Origin: Actinacidiphila bryophytorum
Lineage (GTDB): Bacteria; Actinomycetota; Actinomycetes; Streptomycetales; Streptomycetaceae
Direction of reading: 5' to 3'
Assembly: GCF_016916835.1 (NCBI RefSeq)
Contig: NZ_JAFFIX010000010.1
Coordinates: forward strand, 186,001 to 250,000
Length of the DNA: 64,000 bases
This document shows, piece by piece, positions 54,666 through 63,958 of this stretch. The translations under genes and the position numbers were made by a program. The notes under the pieces were generated by a model that did no database searches, was not told the DNA's origin, and saw only the letters and a program-made list of their open reading frames with translations. Position 1 is the first letter of the stretch. Each line of letters starts with the position of its first letter.

Positions 54666-57266
54666 TCAGATCAGCCGCCACAGGTGGTCGGCGGTGCCGT
54701 TGTCCGTCCACTGGGTGACCTGGGCGCCGTCGGCCTGCGACATGCCGTCGACGGCGAGCACCTTGCCCGACCGGACGTTGACGATCTTCGACCAGCCGTC
54801 GCCGTTGTCGGTGATGCGCCAGACGTGGTCGGGTGTGCCGTTGTCCTGGTACTGCTGGACGTGGGCGCCGTCGTCGGTGCTCTGGTCGTGGACGGCGAGG
54901 ACCTTGCCGCTGTTGCGGTTGACGATCCGCACGGTCCCGTCGCCGTTGTCCAGCAGCGTCCAGACGTGGTCGGCGGTGCCGTTGTCCGCGTACTGCGTGA
55001 CCTCGGCGCTGTCGGCGAGCGACATGCCGGAGACGGCGAGCACCTTGCCCGAGTTGCGGTTCTGGATGCGGTGCCAGCTGACGGTGGAGGGGGCGGGCGG
55101 CAGCAGCAGCGCGAACATCCCGCCGACCACCGGCCGGTCCTGGAAGCCGCGTTGGGCGCCGCCGGCCACCACGTACCAGTCGCTGAAGGGCACCCGCTGC
55201 GGTGAGGTGTTCGCGAAGTTGTAGACGCCGTTGACGAGTTGGTCGCGGGTGGCGGGGTGGTCGGCGAGCCAGGCGGCGGTCCACAGCTCCCAGTCGCCCT
55301 TGGTGTAGTCGTTGCGCGGGTCGAGGACGACGCCGTAGCCGCCGGACTGGGCCGCGTACCAGCCGGCCTCGCGGGCCGCGGTGCCGGTGGGCACCAGGTC
55401 GAGGCCGAGCAGCCGGTCGGGGAAGCCGTTGTACTTCAGGCTCCAGGTGCCGTCCTGGTCGTAGGCGAGTTTGAGGTGGGCGCCCGAGGAGTCCTCGGCG
55501 AGCGAGGTCCACCGGCTGACGTAGGAGCGGGCCAGGGTGCGGTAGCGGCCGGCGTCCGCGGTGCTGCCGTGCAAGGCGGCGACGACGCTCATGGCGCCGA
55601 TGCCGACGATGCCCTTGAGCGCGAGGTTGGCGCTGTGCGCGATGAAGCCGGTGAAGTCGTCGGTCTGGTTCTGGAATCCGGGGTCGAGGGCGCTGGCGGC
55701 GAGGTACTCGGCCCACTGGCGCAGGATCGGGTAGTGCGCGGCGGCGAAGGAGGCGGCGTCGGCTGCGGGCAGCCGCTGGAGCAGGGCGGCGGCCATGATG
55801 AGCATGTTCGCGGACTCCTCGACCGGCATGTCCTCCTCGTTGCCGTCGTTGTGCCCGGTCGCGTTGGGGTAGCCCGAGCCGAGGTCGTGCTCGGCGAACT
55901 CCTTGGGCCAGCCGCCGTGTTCCGCGTAGTCCAGCAGCGGTTCCAGCAGCAGCCGCAGGTAGCCGGGCGAGAGGTAGAGGTAGGCGGGGAAGGCCGGGTA
56001 GGTGACGTCGACGGTGGACATGTTGCCGTCGGAGGAGATCTCCTTCAGGAACGCCCACGGCGAGCCGCCCCGGTCGGCCAGTTCGGTGCCGGCCACCGCC
56101 TGGCGCAGCGCGAGCGCGCACACGGCGGCGTAGTGGTCGCCGGTCGCACCGCCGCCCACCGCGGCGGCGGCGTCGTTGCGAATGCGCTGGTCCAGGGCGG
56201 TGGCGGCGGCCAGCGCGGCACCGTGGTCGGCGTCGAACCAGTCGACCATGCCGGTCCAGGAGCCCCAGTAGTGCGTCCACCAGGGCTGCAGCTGGGCGCC
56301 GAGGTAACTGACCGCGGGGGTGCGGACATGGCCGACGGTGACGGTGAACTCCGCCGACGGCGTACCGGGGTTGACGGTGCCGAAGTCGCGGTTCAGGCCG
56401 AGCACCGGCCAGCGGTCGCTGATGGCACGGGGTTTGGCGCTGTCCACGGACCCGTCGAGGCGGCCGGTGGCGGCGGAGGCGGCGCGCACCACGGTGTCCT
56501 GGCCGATCTGCGCGGTGACCCCTTCCCCGCTCGGCGCGGCCAGCACCACCCGGCCCCAGGACGCCTGGTCGCCGTGCTCCTGCAGGACGCCGGGGCTGGC
56601 GGGTTGCGCGCTGAGCACGGTCATGCGGCCGGTCTGCTGGAGGTCCCAGGTGATGGGCGTGGCATTGTCGCCGTGCACCCACTCCCCCGACACGTCGATG
56701 TGGACGTCCACGCTGTGGGCGCGGCCGTCGGCGCTCGTGGCCTGCACGGTGACGTAGCTGAGCGGCACCGACTGGCGCTGCAGGTTGCCGAGGTCCACCG
56801 GTGAGAAGAAGGTGACGGTCAAGGTGACGCCGCCGCCGGTGAGGGTGTAGACGGAGCGGGTCGCGGTCAGCTGCAGCGAGACCTGCTGCATGGCGGTCAG
56901 CGCGGGTCCCGCGGGCAGTGCGGGGGCGCCGGCGAAGACGTAGCAGGCCCCGTCGATCCTGGCCAGGCCGCACAGCGCGGTGATGTGGCCGTTCCAGAAG
57001 GTGGGCCAGGTGCCGGCCAGGCCGTCCGCGGCCAGCCAGGTCGACAGGTACATCGAGCGGACCGCGAGCGGCACGGCGGGCGGCCTGATCGGGGCGAAGG
57101 TGCCCGCGGCGGCGGCAGCGGGGCCGGGGGCGGCGGGCTGCGCGCCGGCCGGTGCGGCGGTGAGGGTGAAGAAGCCGCCGGTGGCTGCCGCTGCGGTGAG
57201 CGCGCCGCTCCACTTAAGCAGGTCGCGGCGCCCGGGCCTGGGCGTGCGGGTGTCGTCGGTTGTCAC
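54666..57266 (-). CDS. Tat-exported GtaA-like (DUF4965/DUF5127) enzyme with C-terminal ricin lectin
   Basis: A 866-residue protein. GRRDLLKWSG is a Tat signal. The N-terminal beta domain (55-300) is DUF5127-like and the helical barrel (320-715) shows the glutaminase A/DUF4965 hallmarks DMPVEESANMLIMAAAL, SLKYNGFPDRLLGLDLVP, DPRNDYTKGDWELWTAA and RVPFSDWYVV. A beta-trefoil lectin of three repeats (NSGKVLAV, NGTADHVW) ends the protein. Fungal GtaA proteins are called glutaminases, but the fold is that of a glycosidase-like barrel and many bacterial members lie with sugar-degrading genes. The tag suggests binding to polysaccharide. GTG start at 57266. It lies downstream of the GH127 gene on the same strand. 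Confidence 0.8.
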   Translation of the reverse strand: MTTDDTRTPRPGRRDLLKWSGALTAAAATGGFFTLTAAPAGAQPAAPGPAAAAAGTFAPIRPPAVPLAVRSMYLSTWLAADGLAGTWPTFWNGHITALCGLARIDGACYVFAGAPALPAGPALTAMQQVSLQLTATRSVYTLTGGGVTLTVTFFSPVDLGNLQRQSVPLSYVTVQATSADGRAHSVDVHIDVSGEWVHGDNATPITWDLQQTGRMTVLSAQPASPGVLQEHGDQASWGRVVLAAPSGEGVTAQIGQDTVVRAASAATGRLDGSVDSAKPRAISDRWPVLGLNRDFGTVNPGTPSAEFTVTVGHVRTPAVSYLGAQLQPWWTHYWGSWTGMVDWFDADHGAALAAATALDQRIRNDAAAAVGGGATGDHYAAVCALALRQAVAGTELADRGGSPWAFLKEISSDGNMSTVDVTYPAFPAYLYLSPGYLRLLLEPLLDYAEHGGWPKEFAEHDLGSGYPNATGHNDGNEEDMPVEESANMLIMAAALLQRLPAADAASFAAAHYPILRQWAEYLAASALDPGFQNQTDDFTGFIAHSANLALKGIVGIGAMSVVAALHGSTADAGRYRTLARSYVSRWTSLAEDSSGAHLKLAYDQDGTWSLKYNGFPDRLLGLDLVPTGTAAREAGWYAAQSGGYGVVLDPRNDYTKGDWELWTAAWLADHPATRDQLVNGVYNFANTSPQRVPFSDWYVVAGGAQRGFQDRPVVGGMFALLLPPAPSTVSWHRIQNRNSGKVLAVSGMSLADSAEVTQYADNGTADHVWTLLDNGDGTVRIVNRNSGKVLAVHDQSTDDGAHVQQYQDNGTPDHVWRITDNGDGWSKIVNVRSGKVLAVDGMSQADGAQVTQWTDNGTADHLWRLI

Positions 57267-57341
57267 GGGGTTCCGTCCTCGGGGAGGGGTGGGGGGCGCG
57301 AGGGGGCCGGGCGGCCCTGGGGAACTGCGGAACGGGGTGGC

Positions 57342-59798
57342 TCAGAGGAACTGCCACAGGTGGTCGGCGGTGCCGTTGTCGTCGTACTGCACCACATGCG
57401 CGCTGTTGGCCGTCGACATCAGGTCGACACCCATCACCTTGCCGGAGTTCTGGTTGCGGATACGGAACCAGCCGTCACCGTTGTCCACGAACTGCCACAG
57501 GTGGTCGGCGGTCCCGTTGTCGTCGTACTGCACCACATGCGCGCTGTTGGCCGTCGACATCAGGTCGACACCCATCACCTTGCCGGAGTTCTGGTTGCGG
57601 ATACGGAACCAGCCGTCACCGTTGTCGACCAGCTGCCACAGGTGGTCGGCGGTCCCGTTGTCGTCGTACTGCACCACATGCGCGCTGTTGGCAGTCGACA
57701 TCAGGTCGACACCGATGACCTTGCCGGAGTTCTTGTTCCTGATCCTGCGGTAGGGCGCGGGCGCCGACCACTGGTGGCCGGTGGGCGAGGTGGTGGGGAA
57801 GGCGGAGATCCGCAGCCTGGCTGCGCCCATCGGGATGAGGGTGACGGTCTCGACGGGTGCGGTGCTGCGGGCGGGTGAGTCCTGGAGCGGGCTGACCACG
57901 TGCTGGCTGTCGGCCTGCCACTCGGCGATGCGGCGGGCAGGCGCGGTGATGCGCACGGGGGTGCCGGCGTGGGTGAAGGGGTCGGCCGGCAGCGGGCCGC
58001 CGGTGCGGCTGAAGGCGGTGCCGCCCGCGTCGAGGGCGAGCCCGTAGTTCCAGGCGGCGGCGGTGTGCACGGCGTACTCGGGGAACTGGGTGCTGCCGCC
58101 GGTCTGCACGTAGGTCTCGGCGATGTCGAGGGAGTAGCTGAGCGGGCCGTGGTCGATGCCGGTGGCGCCGTGGTTGCCCGGCCAGGTCCTGGTGGTCGTG
58201 GTCTGCGGCAGGGTGAGGACGACGGTGTCGCCGTTCTTCCAGGTGCGGTCGACGACGGTGAAGGCCGGTCCCGCGGGGGCGCCGACGGCGGCGCCGTTGA
58301 CGCTGAGGCGGGGCGCGGAGCACCAGCCGGGGATGCGCAGATACAGCGGGAAGGCCAGCGGTCCCGGGGCGCTCAGGGTGAGCGTGACGGTGTCGGCGAA
58401 GGGGTAGTCGGTGGTCTCGGTGAAGGTCACCTGGGTGCCGCCGGCGACCTTCGCGGTGACGGAACTGGGCGCGTACATCGCCGCCGCCAGCCCGTGGTCG
58501 GGGGTGGCGAGCCACAGCTCCTCGGTGAAGTAGGGCCAGCCCATGCCGTAGTTGTGCGGGCAGCAGCGGTACTGGTCGACGCCGGGCAGATAGGCCTGCA
58601 TGGCCCAGTTGTTCTGGAACTGCCCCTGCGTCTTGGCGCTGTCGTCCAGGTCGACGCTGTTGGCGCTGGTGATGTAGTGCACGGCCTTGCCGGACGGGTC
58701 GAGGGCGGCGGGCAGCGAGTTGAAGGCCAGGTCCTCGCAGCGGTCGGCCCACACCGGGTCGCCGGTGATCCGGGTCAGCAGCTGGTGGCTGGCCATGAAC
58801 TCCACGATGCCGCAGGTCTCGAAGCCCTGCCGGGGGTCGCCGAAGCCGGGCCTGGCGTTCTCGTCGCCGGCGAACCCGCCGCCGGGGAACTGCCCGTAGG
58901 CGGTCATCACCGCGGTGTAGTTCTGGTACGCGGCCTGGGTCAGCGCGGCCGACGGCGAGCGCAGCGCGTACTGCGCGGGTTCGCGGAAGCCCTGGGCGAT
59001 GTTGACGTTGTGCAGGGACGGCAGGTTGTTCACCCAGTTGGCGCCGCCGGCGTGGATCTTGTCGGCGAGGTCGAGCAGGAAGGCGTCGCCGGTGCGGTTG
59101 TAGAGCCAGAAGACGCTGTCCAGGCCGTCGCCCCAGCGCACCGACACCCAGCTCTGGTTGAAGGCGCCGGGACCCTGGGCGTTCATGTAGCGGAAGAAGG
59201 CGGTCAGCAGCGGCACGATCCTGCTGTCTCCGCTGTACTCCTGCCAGTTGCGCAGCGCCCAGGTCAGCGGCAGGTACGGCCAGAAGTCGGGGCCGCCGCC
59301 GAGCGAGGTGCGCAGCGAGGTCGGGCCGAAGAAGCCGTCGGGCTGCGCGGTGGCGAGGATCGCGTCGACCCAGCGGCGTACGGCGGCCAGCGCGGTGCCG
59401 TCGCCGGTGAGGATCGCCAGGTCGGTGTAGCCGCGCAGCCAGTACGGCACCTCCTCCCAGCCGGTGTCGGCCGGGTGGACCCAGCCGCTGCTGCCCATGG
59501 CCAGGAAGTGCGAGGTCGAGGCGTACTGGCCGCACAGGCCCGCGAGTTGCTGCCGCAGCCGGCCGTCGAGCCAGCCGCGGGCGGTGACCGCGCCGGGCGG
59601 CAGCCGCAGGAAGGCGGTGGGGGCCAGCGGGGCGGCGTTGGGGGTGTAGAGGCCGCCGGGGGCGGGGGCGACCCGGGCCGAGGCACGACCCGGGTGCCCG
59701 CCCCCGGCGGCGGCACCGGCGGGCGCGGCCGGCAGCAGTGGGAGAGCGGCGCCCGCGGTGAGTGCGGTGGTGACGAACTGTCGGCGGTTCAGGGGCAT
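57342..59798 (-). CDS. Tat-exported GH127-type beta-L-arabinofuranosidase with ricin lectin
   Basis: A 818-residue enzyme. NRRQFVTTAL is a Tat signal. The barrel carries the GH127 metal/nucleophile set: Glu327 and Cys329 in GFETCGIVEF and Cys412/Cys413 in QYRCCPHNYG, matching the Glu-x-Cys and Cys-Cys of HypBA1, where the second Cys is the nucleophile. Beta-sandwich domains follow to about residue 670. The C-terminus is a beta-trefoil of three almost identical 47-residue repeats. It should release L-arabinofuranose (or a related furanose) from plant glycans. The ATG at 59798 has AGGAGG upstream. The divergent ABC importer and shared operator motif support a sugar-uptake unit. GH146 is a close alternative. 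Confidence 0.85.
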   Translation of the reverse strand: MPLNRRQFVTTALTAGAALPLLPAAPAGAAAGGGHPGRASARVAPAPGGLYTPNAAPLAPTAFLRLPPGAVTARGWLDGRLRQQLAGLCGQYASTSHFLAMGSSGWVHPADTGWEEVPYWLRGYTDLAILTGDGTALAAVRRWVDAILATAQPDGFFGPTSLRTSLGGGPDFWPYLPLTWALRNWQEYSGDSRIVPLLTAFFRYMNAQGPGAFNQSWVSVRWGDGLDSVFWLYNRTGDAFLLDLADKIHAGGANWVNNLPSLHNVNIAQGFREPAQYALRSPSAALTQAAYQNYTAVMTAYGQFPGGGFAGDENARPGFGDPRQGFETCGIVEFMASHQLLTRITGDPVWADRCEDLAFNSLPAALDPSGKAVHYITSANSVDLDDSAKTQGQFQNNWAMQAYLPGVDQYRCCPHNYGMGWPYFTEELWLATPDHGLAAAMYAPSSVTAKVAGGTQVTFTETTDYPFADTVTLTLSAPGPLAFPLYLRIPGWCSAPRLSVNGAAVGAPAGPAFTVVDRTWKNGDTVVLTLPQTTTTRTWPGNHGATGIDHGPLSYSLDIAETYVQTGGSTQFPEYAVHTAAAWNYGLALDAGGTAFSRTGGPLPADPFTHAGTPVRITAPARRIAEWQADSQHVVSPLQDSPARSTAPVETVTLIPMGAARLRISAFPTTSPTGHQWSAPAPYRRIRNKNSGKVIGVDLMSTANSAHVVQYDDNGTADHLWQLVDNGDGWFRIRNQNSGKVMGVDLMSTANSAHVVQYDDNGTADHLWQFVDNGDGWFRIRNQNSGKVMGVDLMSTANSAHVVQYDDNGTADHLWQFL
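57351..57773 (-). repeat. Three 141-bp tandem repeats encoding the GH127 lectin
   Basis: Units begin at 57351, 57492 and 57633 and are nearly identical at DNA level; the last differs mainly at its end. Each encodes 47 residues with NSGKVMGVDLMSTANSAHVV. Such identity between beta-trefoil repeats is unusual and suggests recent duplication or conversion. Confidence 0.85.
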
Positions 59799-59824
59799 GG
59801 GGGGTGGCCTCCTGCGGTTCGCGT

Positions 59825-59841
59825 TCTTTCAACGTTGGAAA
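59825..59841. promoter_or_regulatory. AACGTT-centred operator before GH127
   Basis: CTTTCAACGTTGGAAAG is a near-palindrome typical of LacI-family sites. It lies 27 bases before the GH127 start. It shares 12 of 17 positions with 60004-60020 in front of the divergent transporter genes. Confidence 0.6.
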
Positions 59842-59982
59842 GACCGATGCCACCCGGCATGACAGCACGCGCTGACTGTCATGTCCATAGCTCACACAGA
59901 AGTCGTCACAAGTCCCACCCGTATCCGAACACCGCGGCGGGCAGCGGCCGTCGGCCGGTTTTCGAAACTCCCGACGGACTTC
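59842..59982. other. Middle of the divergent control region
   Basis: Together with the two operators this 317-base gap holds no gene. TTTCGAAA (59960-59967) is a further short palindrome. Confidence 0.4.
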
Positions 59983-60020
59983 TTGTCGCCGCGGGGAGCC
60001 GCGTATATAACGTTGTAAAG
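59983..60020 (+). promoter_or_regulatory. Promoter of the furanose transporter with overlapping operator
   Basis: TTGTCG (59983-59988) and TATAAC (60006-60011) are 17 bases apart. TATATAACGTTGTAAAG at 60004-60020 overlaps the -10 box, so a bound repressor would block RNA polymerase. Confidence 0.65.
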
Positions 60021-60115
60021 CCGCGCCCCAGGGATGACCGGATCCCGCCTCCCCGCGCCGCCCCAGGACCACTCGTACGACCGACGGACCACCCCCGTCG
60101 AGACCAAGGAGTGTC

Positions 60116-61213
60116 GTGAGCATGACCAAGCACAGAACCCGCACGCTGGCCGTCGCCTGCCTGCTGCTCGCCACTGCGGGCCTCGCCGCCACCGGCTGCT
60201 CCAAGTCCGAAGGCGACGACAAGGCCGCCGCGCCCAGCAGTTCGTCGGACGCCGCGCAGCAGCAGGTCACCGAGTCCGCCACGGCCGCGGCCGACGGCTG
60301 CACGCTGACCTCCTACGGCGCCCAGAAGCTGGACCTGAAGAACGCGGTCGTCGGCTTCTCGCAGTCCGAGAAGGAGGACAACCCCTTCCGGATCGCCGAG
60401 ACCCGGTCCATCAAGGACGAGGCGGCCAAGCTCGGGGTCAAGAAGCTGCTCACCACCGACGCTCAGTCCCAACTGCCCAAGCAGATCAGCGACATCCAGG
60501 ACATGCTCAACCAGGGCGCGCAGCTGCTGATCGTGGCGCCGCTCAACTCCGACGGCCTGGAGCCCGCGCTGCAGGCCGCCGCCGCCAAGCACGTGCCGGT
60601 CATCACCATCGACCGCAAGATCAACGCCACCTCCTGCAAGGACTACGTCACCTTCCTCGGCTCGGACTTCGTCAAGCAGGGCCAGCGCGCGGCCGACGCC
60701 ATGATCAAGGCGACCGGCGGCAAGGGCCAGGTCGCGATCCTGCTCGGCTCCTCCGGCAACAACGTGACCACCGACCGCACCAAGGGCTTCCTGGACGAGG
60801 TCGCCGCCAAGGCCCCCGGCCTGAAGGTGGTCGCCCAGCAGACCGGCGACTTCACCCGCGACAAGGGCCAGCAGGTCATGGAGCAGCTCATCCAGTCCAA
60901 GCCGGGCATCACCGCGGTCTACGCGGAGAACGACGAGATGGGCCTCGGCGCGGTCACCGCACTCAAGAGCGCGGGCAAGAACCCCGGCAAGGACGTCAAG
61001 ATCGTCTCGGTGGACGGCACCCGCAACGCGGTCCAGGCCATCGTGGCCGGCCAGTACAACGCGGTCATCGAGTCCAACCCGCGGTTCGGCCCGCTGGCCT
61101 TCGCCACCGCCCAGAAGTTCTACGCGGGCGAGCCGATTCCCGAGAACGTGATCATCTCCGACCGCGCCTACGACGAGAGCAACGCCAAGGACTCGGTGGC
61201 CGGGGCCTTCTGA
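60116..61213 (+). CDS. YtfQ-like furanose-binding lipoprotein of an ABC importer
   Basis: A 365-residue periplasmic-binding-type lipoprotein. The lipobox LAATGC puts the lipid on Cys28. The two-lobed sugar-binding fold shows VVGFSQSEKEDNPFRIAET, LLIVAPLNSDGLEPALQ, VITIDRKIN, QTGDFTRDKGQQVMEQLI and YAENDEMGLGAVTALK. QxGDFTRxKGxxVME is shared with E. coli YtfQ, which binds galactofuranose. AAGGAG at 60106-60111 serves either GTG 60116 or ATG 60122. Beside GH127, L-arabinofuranose or another furanose is the likely ligand. Confidence 0.87.
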   Translation: MSMTKHRTRTLAVACLLLATAGLAATGCSKSEGDDKAAAPSSSSDAAQQQVTESATAAADGCTLTSYGAQKLDLKNAVVGFSQSEKEDNPFRIAETRSIKDEAAKLGVKKLLTTDAQSQLPKQISDIQDMLNQGAQLLIVAPLNSDGLEPALQAAAAKHVPVITIDRKINATSCKDYVTFLGSDFVKQGQRAADAMIKATGGKGQVAILLGSSGNNVTTDRTKGFLDEVAAKAPGLKVVAQQTGDFTRDKGQQVMEQLIQSKPGITAVYAENDEMGLGAVTALKSAGKNPGKDVKIVSVDGTRNAVQAIVAGQYNAVIESNPRFGPLAFATAQKFYAGEPIPENVIISDRAYDESNAKDSVAGAF

Positions 61214-61253
61214 GCCGCCCGCACCCCGACACCCGGAAGGCAAGGCCATCGAC

Positions 61254-62999
61254 ATGGCACCACCGCAAGCCTCAGCGGCGCAGTCCGCCCCGCCGGGTCC
61301 CGACGGCCCGCAGGACCCCGCGGCCCCGCCGGCACCCGTCCTGGAGGCGGTCGGCGTCAGCAAACGCTTCCCCGGTGTGGTGGCGCTCGACGACGTCTCG
61401 TTCACCCTGCGTGCGGGTGAGATCCACGCCCTCGTCGGGGAGAACGGGGCGGGCAAGTCGACGCTGATCAAGATCCTCACCGGCGTCCACCGGCCCGACG
61501 AGGGCGAGTTGCGCCTCGGCGGCGAAGCGGTGTCCTTCCACCGCCCGCACGAGGCGCAGCAGGCCGGCATCTCCACCATCTACCAGGAGGTGAACCTGGT
61601 CCCGCTGATGAGCGTGGCCCGCAACATCTTCCTGGGGCGCGAGCCGAAGACCCGGCTGGGCCTGGTGGACTTCCGCCGGATGCACCGGGAGACCGCCGAG
61701 CTGCTGGGCGGCTTCGGCATCACCACCGACCCGCGCCGCCCGCTGCACACCCTGGGCATCGGCACCCAGCAGATGGTCGCACTGGCCCGGGCGGTCTCGG
61801 TCAGGGCCAGGGTCGTGGTGATGGACGAGCCGACCTCCTCACTGGAACCGCGCGAGGTCGAGACGCTCTTCCGGGTGATCGGCGAACTGCACGGCCGCGG
61901 CATCTCGCTGGTCTACGTCAGCCACCGGATGGACGAGCTGTACCGGATCTGCGACCGCGTCACCGTGCTGCGCGACGGGCGCCTGGTGCACACCGGCGAC
62001 CTGCGCGACACCGACCGGGTGCGGCTGGTCTCGATGATGCTCGGCCGGGAGCTGGCCCGGGTGCGCAAGGAGGCCGCGGAAGGCCACGACGACGGCAGGA
62101 CACCCGCGGCCGAACCGGTGCTGACCGCGACCGGGCTCAGCCGCCGGCACCTGCTCGACGGTGTCGCCCTCGACCTGCGGCCCGGCGAGGTGCTGGGCCT
62201 GGGCGGGCTGCTGGGGTCGGGCCGCACCGAGACCGCGAAGGCGCTGGCCGGCGCGCTGCCGCTGGACGGCGGCGACATCGAGGTCGGCGGGCGGCGGCTG
62301 CGCCGGATCAGCTCGGCCGCCGCGATCAGGGCCGGCATCAGCCTGCTGCCCGAGGACCGCAAGGCCGAGGGCATCATCCCGGGCCTGTCGGTGCGAGAAA
62401 ACATCGTGCTGGCCGCGCTGCCGCGGCTGTCCCGCTTCGGATTCGTCTCCCGGCGCAGGCAGGACCGGGTGGTGGACATCTTCGTGAAGCGGCTGCGGAT
62501 CAAGGCGGCGAGCCCCGAGCAGAAGGTCGGCGAGCTGTCCGGCGGGAACCAGCAGAAGGTGCTGCTGGCCCGCTGGCTGTGCCTGGAACCGCGGGTGCTG
62601 CTGCTGGACGAGCCGACCCGGGGCATCGACGTCGGCGCCAAGGCGGAGGTCCAGACGCTGATCGAGGAGCTGGCCGCAGAAGGCCTCGCGGTGCTGCTGA
62701 TCTCCTCCGAGCTGGAGGAGCTGGTGGAGGGCGCCGACCGGATCGTGGTGCTGCGGGCCGGCACCGTCGCGGGCGAGCTGACCGGCGGCGACGTCACCGA
62801 GGGCGCGCTGCTGACGGTCCTGGCGGAGACGGCACCCGACGCCGTGCCGCCGCAGGGCGGGCCTGAAGCGGACGCAGCGCCGGAACCCGGCGCCGCAGAC
62901 GTACCCGACGAGGCAGCCGCGCCCGGCGCCGGAGACGTACCCGAGCCACCGGACGCCGCCGCGGCACCGGAGCTGCGCAAGGAGGAGGACCCCCGATGA
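61254..62999 (+). CDS. YtfR/RbsA-like double ATPase of the furanose importer
   Basis: A 581-residue protein with two ABC domains. The first has GENGAGKSTLIKIL and the degenerate signature THLGIGTQQMVALARA-type region; the second has GLLGSGRTETAKAL and the canonical LSGGNQQKVLLARWL with LLLDEPTRGIDVGAK. One degenerate half is normal for CUT2 importers. The last 55 residues form an Ala/Pro/Glu-rich tail (PEADAAPEPGAADVPDEAA) not seen in typical family members. It overlaps the permease gene by 4 bases. Confidence 0.9.
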   Translation: MAPPQASAAQSAPPGPDGPQDPAAPPAPVLEAVGVSKRFPGVVALDDVSFTLRAGEIHALVGENGAGKSTLIKILTGVHRPDEGELRLGGEAVSFHRPHEAQQAGISTIYQEVNLVPLMSVARNIFLGREPKTRLGLVDFRRMHRETAELLGGFGITTDPRRPLHTLGIGTQQMVALARAVSVRARVVVMDEPTSSLEPREVETLFRVIGELHGRGISLVYVSHRMDELYRICDRVTVLRDGRLVHTGDLRDTDRVRLVSMMLGRELARVRKEAAEGHDDGRTPAAEPVLTATGLSRRHLLDGVALDLRPGEVLGLGGLLGSGRTETAKALAGALPLDGGDIEVGGRRLRRISSAAAIRAGISLLPEDRKAEGIIPGLSVRENIVLAALPRLSRFGFVSRRRQDRVVDIFVKRLRIKAASPEQKVGELSGGNQQKVLLARWLCLEPRVLLLDEPTRGIDVGAKAEVQTLIEELAAEGLAVLLISSELEELVEGADRIVVLRAGTVAGELTGGDVTEGALLTVLAETAPDAVPPQGGPEADAAPEPGAADVPDEAAAPGAGDVPEPPDAAAAPELRKEEDPR

Positions 63000-63958
63000 C
63001 GTCGTTCGCGCTCCCCCGCGGCCTGGACCGGCCGCGGATCGCCGACGCCCTCCAGCGCTACGGCGTCTACGCCGCGGTGCTCGCGCTGCTGGTCTTCAAC
63101 GGCGTCTTCACCGACCACTTCCTGACCACCGACAACCTGCGCACCCAGCTCGTCCAGGTCGCCCCCGTGGTGATCGTCGCGCTCGGTATGGCGCTGGTCA
63201 TCGGCACCGAGGGCGTCGACCTGTCGGTGGGCTCCACCATGGCGCTGTCCGGCGCGCTGCTGCCGCTCTACCTCGGCTACGGGCTGCTGCCCGCGCTGCT
63301 GGTCGCGCTGCTCGCCGGGGTGGTCGTCGGGCTGGTCAACGGCTCGCTGGTGTCGCTCGTCGGCCTGCAGCCGATCGTCGCCACCCTCGCGCTCTTCGTC
63401 GGCGGCCGCGGCCTGGCCCTTGTCATCGCCGACGGGCAGCTCAAGCAGATCGAGAACACCGACCTGCTGAGCCTGGGCACCGACAGCGTCCTCGGCATCC
63501 CCGTCGTCGTCCTGATCGCCGGTGTGCTGGCCGCCATGGTCGCCGGGCTCGTCCAGCGCACCACCTTCGGCCGCCAGCTGGTCGCCGTCGGCGGCAACCG
63601 CAAGGCCGCGGCACTGGCCGGCCTGCCGGTCAGACGGGTGCTCATCGGGGTCTACGTCATCTGCGGTGTGCTGGCCGCGCTCGCCGGCGTGCTCGCCACC
63701 GCACGGCTGACCGCGAGCGACCCGTCCTCGCTCGGCAACCTGATGGAGCTGTCCGCGATCACCGCGGTCGTCGTCGGCGGCACCCCGCTGACCGGCGGCT
63801 CGGTCCGGGTGCTCGGCACCGTCTTCGGCGCGCTGCTGATGCAGCTGCTGCACGCCACCCTGGTCACCCACGACCTGCACGACTCCACCGCCCAGATGGT
63901 CCAGGCGGGCATCATCCTCGTCGCCGTCTACGTCGCCCGGGAGCGCAGAGCCCGATGA
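62996..63958 (+). CDS. CUT2 permease, YtfT-like
   Basis: A 320-residue inner membrane protein with about 8-10 helices of the RbsC/AraH type. IVALGMALVIGTEGVDLSVGSTMALSGAL (quoted in part: TEGVDLSVGS) and VVGGTPLTGGSVRVLGTVFG are conserved family segments. It forms half of the translocation path. ATGA overlaps join it to the ATPase gene before and to a second permease after, as in ytfQRT-yjfF. Confidence 0.9.
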   Translation: MTSFALPRGLDRPRIADALQRYGVYAAVLALLVFNGVFTDHFLTTDNLRTQLVQVAPVVIVALGMALVIGTEGVDLSVGSTMALSGALLPLYLGYGLLPALLVALLAGVVVGLVNGSLVSLVGLQPIVATLALFVGGRGLALVIADGQLKQIENTDLLSLGTDSVLGIPVVVLIAGVLAAMVAGLVQRTTFGRQLVAVGGNRKAAALAGLPVRRVLIGVYVICGVLAALAGVLATARLTASDPSSLGNLMELSAITAVVVGGTPLTGGSVRVLGTVFGALLMQLLHATLVTHDLHDSTAQMVQAGIILVAVYVARERRAR

